From Eubacterium sp. (lineage in GTDB: Bacteria; Bacillota; Clostridia; Oscillospirales; Acutalibacteraceae), in the NCBI GenBank assembly GCA_015655975.1, contig DVEP01000005.1, forward strand, positions 1-27,651: a DNA stretch of 27,651 bases. Reading direction: 5' to 3'. Of this stretch, positions 22,326 to 27,651 are shown in pieces; the first letter of the stretch is position 1, and every line of letters begins with the position of its first letter. Under the pieces are notes generated by a model that saw only the letters and a list, made by a program, of their open reading frames with translations, made no database searches and was not told where the DNA came from. The position numbers were made by a program, and so were the translations under genes.

Positions 22326-23027
22326 TCAACCTCTGTAATAATTGAGTTTTTTCTCTGCCCTGTTGAAAATGATTGTCAAAATTCCGCAGAACGCAAGGTA
22401 AAATGCGCCTGTATAGAACAACGGCCAGATAAGTCCCTCAAGTTTAATATAGTTTTGACCTGCCCAAATAATTTCATAAACAGAAATAATTCTTGCAAGT
22501 GAAGTATCTTTAACAAGTGTAATGATTTCATTGCTCATAGGAGGTAAAATTCGTTTTACCACCTGTTTTAAAACAACTCTGAAAAAGATTTGCGCTTTTG
22601 TCATGCCGAGCACTTGTCCTGCTTCGTACTGACCGACGGGGATGCTCTCTATTCCTCCACGGTAAATTTCCGAAAAATAGCACGCATAGTTGATTACAAA
22701 AGCTATAAGCACCGCCGCAAATCTGTCAAAAACAGACCAAGATGCGAGCCATGTAACAAACGAATTTGGGTTTTCAAGTCCTTGCGCCCAAGTTCCGACA
22801 AGACCGGGTCCGTAGTAAATGATAATCATTTGAAGCATGAGAGGTGTGCCTCGTATCATCCAAACAAAAGTTTTCATAAGCCACTTTAACGGCTTAAATT
22901 TGCTCATTGAAGCGAAACTAAAAATGAGTCCCAGAGGTAATGCGAAAACAAGCGTCAAAGCAAAAAGTTCAAGCGTTGTGCCGAAACCCTTGAGCAAGTC
23001 AAGCGTTACCTGCCAAAACATTTCCAT
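22326..23027 (-). CDS. glnP: Polar amino acid ABC transporter, permease
   Basis: A 233-residue permease with about five membrane helices of the His/Glu/Gln/Arg type. The conserved cytoplasmic EAA loop is EAGQVLGMTKAQIFFRVVLKQ, and RGTPLMLQ near residue 59 is the other family mark. A single permease gene is present, so the transporter probably uses a homodimer. AGGAGGAG lies just before the ATG. It sits 49 bases after glnH and 4 bases before glnQ. Confidence 0.95.
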   Translation of the reverse strand: MEMFWQVTLDLLKGFGTTLELFALTLVFALPLGLIFSFASMSKFKPLKWLMKTFVWMIRGTPLMLQMIIIYYGPGLVGTWAQGLENPNSFVTWLASWSVFDRFAAVLIAFVINYACYFSEIYRGGIESIPVGQYEAGQVLGMTKAQIFFRVVLKQVVKRILPPMSNEIITLVKDTSLARIISVYEIIWAGQNYIKLEGLIWPLFYTGAFYLAFCGILTIIFNRAEKKLNYYRG

Positions 23028-23076
23028 ATTTCTCCTCCTAAAATTAAATTGCTATAAACATTTTAATATAAATTTT

Positions 23077-23892
23077 TTATTTTGCAAGTGTAAGTTTATA
23101 TTTGTCTGCAAGTTTTTGAAGAGAACCGTCCGCTTTCATTTCTTCCATAATTTTGTTTACTTCTTCCGTAACATCGGAGCCTTTTCTGAAACCGATACCG
23201 TACTGTTCAACATTGAGTTTAACCTCAAAAGCAAGTTCCGAATAGCTTGTTCCCTCGCCTATCATTGAGTTTGCCATTGTTAAGTCGATTACGCAAGCGT
23301 CTGATGAACCCGACTGAACTTCCATAAGACAGTCTGACTGCGCTGTTACTGCGGTAACATTTTTGATGCCTGCCTCTTGGAGTGCTTTTTCACCTGCCGA
23401 GCCTGCCTCTGCCGAGAATGAAAGGTCTTTCATATCTTCGAGTGAGGTGTATTTTGAAACTTCACTTTTTTTCATTACAACAACCTGAGCGTTTTCAACA
23501 TAGGCATTTGTAACATTTGTATTTTTCTTAACTTCGTCTGTGATTGTCATTCCGTTCCAAAGACAGTCGATTGATTTTGCGTCAAGTTCGGGAACTTTGT
23601 TATCCCAGTCAATAACCTGAAATTCTGCTTTAACGCCGAGTTTTTCTGCAACTGCCTGAGCAAACTCTGTGTCAAAACCTGTCCACTCTTTTGTTTCTTT
23701 GTCTCTGTAATTCATTGGCTCAAATTCTGTAATACCTACAACAAGAGTGCCTTTTTCCTTTATGTATGCAAGGTCAGATGTTGAAGCCTGATTGCCCTCA
23801 TTTTTGTTTTCATTTTCATTTTTTGAGCTGCAGCCGACAAAAACTGTTGCAATTAAAACTGCCGCCAAAATAATTGAGATTAACTTTTTCAT
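23077..23892 (-). CDS. glnH: Polar amino acid ABC transporter, substrate-binding lipoprotein
   Basis: A 271-residue lipoprotein: signal MKKLISIILAAVLIATVFVG, then lipid-anchored Cys21, an Asn/Glu-rich linker, and a family 3 solute-binding fold (GTLVVGITEFEPMNYRD, TGFDTEFAQAVAEKLGV, WNGMTITDEVKKN). The start at 23892 is chosen because GGAGAAAG lies just before it; the in-frame ATG at 23907 contains that Shine-Dalgarno sequence and has none of its own. It is the first gene of the operon and diverges from gdhA. The family binds glutamine, glutamate, arginine, cystine or similar; the ligand is not readable here. Confidence 0.94.
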   Translation of the reverse strand: MKKLISIILAAVLIATVFVGCSSKNENENKNEGNQASTSDLAYIKEKGTLVVGITEFEPMNYRDKETKEWTGFDTEFAQAVAEKLGVKAEFQVIDWDNKVPELDAKSIDCLWNGMTITDEVKKNTNVTNAYVENAQVVVMKKSEVSKYTSLEDMKDLSFSAEAGSAGEKALQEAGIKNVTAVTAQSDCLMEVQSGSSDACVIDLTMANSMIGEGTSYSELAFEVKLNVEQYGIGFRKGSDVTEEVNKIMEEMKADGSLQKLADKYKLTLAK

Positions 23893-24002
23893 AACTTTCT
23901 CCTTCATAAATGGTTAAAAATAGTGATTGTTTTTAATTATTTTTGATAATTCAGTGCGTTTTATCGTGTTATCACTTTACCACACTAAAACCTTTCTGTG
24001 TA

Positions 24003-24031
24003 AGTATAGCATAACAGACTGCCTTAGTCAA
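24003..24031 (-). promoter_or_regulatory. Promoter of glnHPQ, extended -10
   Basis: On the minus strand TTGACT (24026-24031), a 17-base spacer ending TGC, and TATACT (24003-24008). The leader to glnH is about 100 bases and includes an imperfect GTGT...ACAC inverted repeat around 23966-23986. Confidence 0.85.
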
Positions 24032-24093
24032 CAAAAATTTTTAAACAATTTTTACAGAATTGAGTTGCAATTGAATTTTTTTGTAAAAAAATA

Positions 24094-24123
24094 TTGATTT
24101 TTTAATTTATTTTGCAGTAAAAT
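24094..24123 (+). promoter_or_regulatory. Probable promoter of gdhA
   Basis: TTGATT (24094-24099), an 18-base spacer and TAAAAT (24118-24123). The 60 bases between it and the divergent glnH promoter are A/T tracts, including TTTTGTAAAAAAATATTGA, which loosely resembles the gdh1 repeat. Confidence 0.55.
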
Positions 24124-24195
24124 ATTTCTTATATTTTTCATATTTCATAAAATATCGAGAAATGTAAATCATAATTTTAGTAGGTAGGTGAAATC

Positions 24196-25542
24196 ATGAG
24201 TCTTAAAAACGAATACCTTATTGGGCTTATGGAAAAAGTAAAAAAAAGAAACGCAGGTGAACCTGAATTTCATCAGGCAGTAGAGGAAGTCCTCGAATCA
24301 CTTGAACCGGTGCTTGAAAAACACCCCGAATACATCGAAAAAGGTGTAATGGAGTGCATTATCGAACCCGAGCGTATTATTAAATTCCGAGTGCCATGGC
24401 TTGATGACAACGGTGTTTTGCATGTAAATCGTGGTTTCCGTGTACAGTTCAACTCTGCTATCGGACCATACAAAGGCGGACTTCGTTTTCACCCATCTGT
24501 TTACGAAGGAATTGTAAAATTTCTTGGTTTTGAACAAATTTTCAAAAACTCGCTCACAGGTTTGCCAATCGGCGGTGCAAAAGGCGGCGCAGATTTTGAC
24601 CCGAAAGGAAAGTCTGACACTGAAGTAATGCGTTTTTGCCAGAGTTTTATGACAGAACTTTCAAAACATATCGGCGCAGAGCGAGATGTTCCCGCAGGCG
24701 ATATAGGTGTAGGTCCGAGAGAAATAGGCTATATGTTCGGTCAATACAAGCGTTTGAGAGACGAGTTTTCAGGCGCACTTACGGGTAAAGGTCTCGATTA
24801 CGGCGGAAGTCTTGCCCGCACCGAAGCAACAGGATACGGTCTTTGTTACTTTGCTCAGGAAATGCTCAAAGCAAAAGGCCTGTCTTTTGAGGGCAAAACA
24901 GTTGTTATTTCAGGCTCGGGTAATGTTGCTATCTACGCGCTTGAAAAAGCACAGCAACTCGGCGCAAAAATTGTTACGGTTTCCGATTCAAACGGCTATG
25001 TTTATGACAAAGACGGCATAGACCTTGACCTTCTCAAGAAAATCAAAGAAGTTGAAAGAAAACGCCTTGCTGAGTATGTAAAAGAAAAACCGAGCGCAGA
25101 ATATCACGAAGGCTGCAAAGGCGTATGGTCTGTTAAGTGCGACATCGCTTTGCCTTGCGCTACTCAAAACGAACTCGATGAAAAAGACGCCGAAACTTTA
25201 ATCAAAAACGGTTGTATCGCCGTTGCAGAAGGCGCAAATATGCCGTCCACACCCGAAGCAACAAAACTTTTCATTGAAAGCAATGTTCTTTTTGCTCCCG
25301 CAAAAGCCGCAAACGCAGGCGGTGTTGCAACATCTGCTCTTGAAATGTCTCAAAACTCAATCAGATATAACTGGAATTTTGAAAAAGTTGACAAAAAACT
25401 TCAGAAGATTATGGCAGGCATCTACAAAAAGACTGCCGCTGCCGCTGAAGAATACGGTATGCCCGACAACCTTGTAGCAGGTGCAAATATCGCAGGTTTT
25501 GTAAAAGTTGCAAACGCAATGCTTGCTTACGGCGCAGTATAA
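24196..25542 (+). CDS. gdhA: Glutamate dehydrogenase, probably NADP-dependent
   Basis: A 448-residue glutamate dehydrogenase, paralogous to the one at 7960. The catalytic residues are intact: Lys93 in GPYKGGLRFHP, Lys129 in GGAKGGADFDP and Asp169 in PAGDIGVG. At the cofactor site it has SGSGNVAIYALEKAQQLGAK and VSDSNGYVYD, with Ser241 and Ser265 where the NAD enzyme has Phe and Pro, and an Asp before the second Ser; this resembles the NADP-linked E. coli type enzyme. I infer an NADPH-using, ammonia-assimilating role. AGGTGAAATC precedes the ATG. It diverges from the glnHPQ operon, sharing a 303-base control region. No convincing terminator follows it. Confidence 0.96.
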   Translation: MSLKNEYLIGLMEKVKKRNAGEPEFHQAVEEVLESLEPVLEKHPEYIEKGVMECIIEPERIIKFRVPWLDDNGVLHVNRGFRVQFNSAIGPYKGGLRFHPSVYEGIVKFLGFEQIFKNSLTGLPIGGAKGGADFDPKGKSDTEVMRFCQSFMTELSKHIGAERDVPAGDIGVGPREIGYMFGQYKRLRDEFSGALTGKGLDYGGSLARTEATGYGLCYFAQEMLKAKGLSFEGKTVVISGSGNVAIYALEKAQQLGAKIVTVSDSNGYVYDKDGIDLDLLKKIKEVERKRLAEYVKEKPSAEYHEGCKGVWSVKCDIALPCATQNELDEKDAETLIKNGCIAVAEGANMPSTPEATKLFIESNVLFAPAKAANAGGVATSALEMSQNSIRYNWNFEKVDKKLQKIMAGIYKKTAAAAEEYGMPDNLVAGANIAGFVKVANAMLAYGAV

Positions 25543-25844
25543 TGCAAAAAAGCATACCTCAACGCGTCTGATTAAGCAAAATATAACATTAATATTAATG
25601 TAATTAATATAGTAAATTATATAAGATACAGGTCATTTATTTGTCGTATTAATAATAATTTATTCAAAGCAGTTTAATTCGCTTCAAATCTAAAAATTCT
25701 TCCTTTGCGTCGTCGCAAAAATCGGATTGATAAACGGTACAAAAATGTGTTATGATATGTTTATACAACACACATCTTTGTGCAAAAATTTGTCGTTCGT
25801 TTTTTCGGCGGCGTTTTTTGTATGAAAAAATAGAGGGGAAAGAA
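25543..25844. other. Intergenic region between gdhA and the sialidase
   Basis: No gene is seen in these 302 bases. It holds a perfect 16-bp A/T palindrome ACATTAATATTAATGT (25586-25601), a small hairpin TTTGCG/CGCAAA with a TCGT loop (25704-25719) just upstream of the sialidase -35, and the sialidase promoter. An upstream in-frame ATG at 25752 was rejected as the sialidase start because it lies in the -10 box. Confidence 0.6.
25727..25756 (+). promoter_or_regulatory. Promoter of the sialidase gene
   Basis: TTGATA (25727-25732), an 18-base spacer and TATGAT (25751-25756). GTGTT and AACAC flank the -10 region as a small inverted repeat, possibly an operator half-site pair. Confidence 0.65.
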
Positions 25845-27410
25845 ATGAAGAAAAAAGTGTTGAATATTGTTGCGATTTGTTTAACAGCAGTAATTTTAAT
25901 TGTCGGCGGTTTAGGTTTTGTAATCACTCCCGTGATGAAAAATCCGAAAAATGAAGTACCGAACGGCGTGAAACCGTTTTCAAGCGAAAACGGAGTGCAG
26001 AGCAACTATTACAGAATACCGTCGCTCATTACAACATCAGACGGCACACTGGTAGCGTCCATAGACGCGCGATTCGGCGGTACGCGAGACTCTGCAAACA
26101 ACATTGACACTGCCGTTTCTGTCAGTACGGACAACGGCAAAACCTGGAGCGAGTCGAAACTTGCGCTTTTGTTTGACGACTGGGAAAACAGCAAAGCAAT
26201 ATTGAAGCAAAACGGTAAACTGACCGTAAAAAACAGCGCGTCTTTTATTGACTCAAGTATGGTACAGGACAGAAAAACGGGCAGAATTTTTATGTTTGTT
26301 GATGCATATCCATACTCGACAGGCACTGCAACAGTACAAAAAGGAAACGGTTTTGTTGAAATTGACGGACAGAAATATCTTGCGCTTTGTAAGGACGGAG
26401 AAAAAGAGTTCAACTACACCGTAAGAGAAAACGGAGCGATTTTTGACAAAAACGGTGAGAAAACAGAATACTCTTTAAACGACAAATACGAAATTTTACA
26501 AAACGGCAAACCTCTCACCGTAAAACAAAAAAAGCAACGCTTTTGGTACAACTTCTCTTTCGGAGTTAAAACAGAAAAAGAAGTTGCAATGAATATTATG
26601 TATAAAGACGCTTTGTTCAAGCCTCTTAAAACTTCGTACATATATATGACATATTCAGACGACAACGGCAAAACTTGGGCAGAACCTGTAAACTTAAACG
26701 CACAAATTAAACCAAACGACGCAACTTTTATGGGGGTTTGTCCCGGCAGAGCAATACAAATACAAAACGGAAAATACGCAGGAAGGCTGTTGTTTTCAGC
26801 ATACTTTCTTGACGGAAAAACAGGCGTGCAAAAATTTGTCTCTGTTTTCAGTGATGACAACGGAACTACTTGGAGCGTGGGGCAAAGCGTAGAATTGACC
26901 GACGAAGCAAACAATGTCAGCGAAACACAGGTAGTCGAATTGCCGAACGGTACTTTGCAGTCATACTCACGCACAACCGCAGGCTATGTTGCAACTGCAA
27001 CGAGTACGGACGGCGGAAACAATTGGAGCGACCTCCGACTTGTGACAGAACTTCCTCTCACAACAGGCTCGGGCTGTCAGATTTCGGCAATCAATTATAA
27101 CGGCAAAATAGACGGCTGCGATGCAGTTATTCTCTCCGCGCCCGCAGGCGAAAGCAGAACAAACGGTTTCATATATGTCGGATTGATAAAAGAAAATGCC
27201 GACAGTAAAAACGGATATGAAACAGAATGGAAGTACAAAAAAGAAATCACAGACAAAAACACAAACTTTGCCTACTCGTGTCTGACACAAATGCAAAACG
27301 GCGAAATCGGATTACTCTACGAACAGGCAAACCAACCCCAAACTGTTGACACAGTTGTTTTCAAAACATATACAACAGATGAACTTTGCGAAACAAAAAT
27401 CGGCAAATAA
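25845..27410 (+). CDS. nanH: Membrane-anchored sialidase, GH33
   Basis: A 521-residue exo-sialidase, releasing terminal sialic acid from host glycans outside the cell. Residues 5-30 form a hydrophobic signal anchor without a lipobox. The beta-propeller carries the FRIP-type motif YYRIP (Arg57) and four Asp-boxes (S/T-x-D-x-G-x-x-W at about 94, 271, 336 and 387). By spacing to clostridial NanI, the catalytic set is Asp82 (acid/base), the Arg triad Arg57, Arg376 and Arg438, Glu360 and the nucleophile Tyr477 (NFAYSCL). An inserted domain (about 162-232, YLALCKDGEKEFNYTVRENG) is common in large clostridial sialidases. AGAGGGGAAAG precedes the ATG at 25845. No nan catabolic genes are adjacent. Confidence 0.95.
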   Translation: MKKKVLNIVAICLTAVILIVGGLGFVITPVMKNPKNEVPNGVKPFSSENGVQSNYYRIPSLITTSDGTLVASIDARFGGTRDSANNIDTAVSVSTDNGKTWSESKLALLFDDWENSKAILKQNGKLTVKNSASFIDSSMVQDRKTGRIFMFVDAYPYSTGTATVQKGNGFVEIDGQKYLALCKDGEKEFNYTVRENGAIFDKNGEKTEYSLNDKYEILQNGKPLTVKQKKQRFWYNFSFGVKTEKEVAMNIMYKDALFKPLKTSYIYMTYSDDNGKTWAEPVNLNAQIKPNDATFMGVCPGRAIQIQNGKYAGRLLFSAYFLDGKTGVQKFVSVFSDDNGTTWSVGQSVELTDEANNVSETQVVELPNGTLQSYSRTTAGYVATATSTDGGNNWSDLRLVTELPLTTGSGCQISAINYNGKIDGCDAVILSAPAGESRTNGFIYVGLIKENADSKNGYETEWKYKKEITDKNTNFAYSCLTQMQNGEIGLLYEQANQPQTVDTVVFKTYTTDELCETKIGK

Positions 27411-27519
27411 CAAAAGCCCGAACAAATAAATTGCACAAACGCATTCAAAACAAAACACACATAGAAAAGGCAGTTCAAATGAACAAGTCCGTAAAAAATG
27501 GACAATAGAAAAAAAGGCA

Positions 27520-27555
27520 CCCCCTATGGTAGAATAGAATAACTACCATAGGGGG
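27520..27555 (+). promoter_or_regulatory. Hairpin covering the transposase ribosome binding site
   Basis: CCCCCTATGGTAG (27520-27532) pairs perfectly with CTACCATAGGGGG (27543-27555) around a 10-base loop. The G-run (27551-27556) lies 8 bases before the transposase ATG and is the only Shine-Dalgarno candidate, so the stem should hide it in read-through transcripts. Confidence 0.75.
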
Positions 27556-27564
27556 GATATTTTT

Positions 27565-27651
27565 ATGCCAAGAAACTACAGACATATAAGCGATTATGAA
27601 AAAGAAATAATAGAAAAATTTAATAGCGGAGAAAGTTTGAAAAGTATTGCA
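27565..27651 (+). CDS. IS transposase OrfA N-terminus (partial)
   Basis: Only 29 codons are visible before the window ends: MPRNYRHISDYEKEIIEKF and then NSGESLKSIA. The opening MPR-x-YRHI-x-YEKEI is typical of the helix-turn-helix OrfA of IS3-family elements found in gut Clostridia, with SGESLKSIA starting the recognition part. The G-rich ribosome binding site lies in the hairpin just upstream. Whether the rest is intact cannot be judged. Confidence 0.65.
   Translation, partial: MPRNYRHISDYEKEIIEKFNSGESLKSIA

Larger units (their letters stand above)
27499..27651 (+). mobile_element. Left end of an insertion sequence, probably IS3 family, cut by the window edge
   Basis: The suggested boundary is TGGACAATAG at 27499, beginning with the TG usual for IS3-family ends; the other end is outside the window, so the boundary is unproven. 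It includes a strong hairpin (27520-27555) and the first codons of an OrfA-like transposase. The 27411-27498 gap before it is A-rich and has AAAAGCCCGAA (27414-27424), which looks like one arm of a terminator without its partner. Confidence 0.6.

Noticed and set aside
25752..25844. N-terminal extension of the sialidase from an upstream ATG
   Set aside because: The ATG lies within the predicted -10 box, the added residues are basic and unlike a signal peptide, and a good ribosome binding site precedes the ATG at 25845.

Overview
The window looks like a chromosomal segment of an anaerobic, gut-type Clostridia (Oscillospiraceae/Lachnospiraceae-like). This is inferred from the low-to-mid GC content, strong AGGAGG-type ribosome binding sites, a Clostridium symbiosum-type NAD glutamate dehydrogenase, an ECF-type thiamine transporter subunit under a TPP riboswitch, a clostridial sialidase and an IS3-like insertion sequence. 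TGA is a normal stop codon here. I saw no rRNA, tRNA, CRISPR array, prophage or obvious defence or secondary-metabolite cluster.

Layout. (1) 1-900: hairpin-rich intergenic DNA, then a GNAT acetyltransferase on the minus strand. (2) 1073-7853 (+): a four-gene run of a lipoprotein of the nucleotide pyrophosphatase/phosphodiesterase family, an overlapping pnuC transporter gene, and cytosolic GH2 and GH35 glycosidases. It ends in a 17-bp-stem terminator shared with the convergent gdh1. (3) 7960-10105 (-): NAD-type glutamate dehydrogenase (gdh1) with three tandem A/T-tract repeats upstream, then pduL. (4) 10314-11201 (+): consensus promoter, TPP riboswitch and thiT. (5) 11208-11667 (+): a small membrane-protein gene broken by one in-frame TGA. 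(6) 11683-12879 (-): an MFS transporter. (7) 13127-18807 (+): trpS, then zapA-U32-maf as a tight operon, a PHP phosphoesterase with a hairpin leader, and a 50-residue small protein with its own promoter and terminator. (8) 19013-21464 (+): metal-resistance pair of an ArsR/CzrA-type repressor with a clear operator and a Zn/Cd P1B-ATPase. (9) 21503-25542: a polar amino acid ABC transporter (glnHPQ, -) divergent from an NADP-type glutamate dehydrogenase (gdhA, +). (10) 25845-27410 (+): a membrane-anchored GH33 sialidase. (11) 27499 to the end: left end and first codons of an IS element.

How the parts fit. The sialidase would release sialic acid at the cell surface, and the GH2/GH35 enzymes would work on imported beta-linked sugars, which suits a host-glycan or dietary-glycan feeder. 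Two glutamate dehydrogenases with opposite cofactor residues (Phe/Pro versus Ser/Ser) suggest separate catabolic NAD and biosynthetic NADPH roles, the second sitting beside amino acid uptake. The phosphodiesterase-pnuC pair suggests scavenging of extracellular NAD or NMN. No single dramatic new system is evident. The best leads are that putative NAD-salvage pair, the paired glutamate dehydrogenases and their upstream A/T repeats, the orphan small protein, and the hairpin that hides the transposase ribosome binding site.
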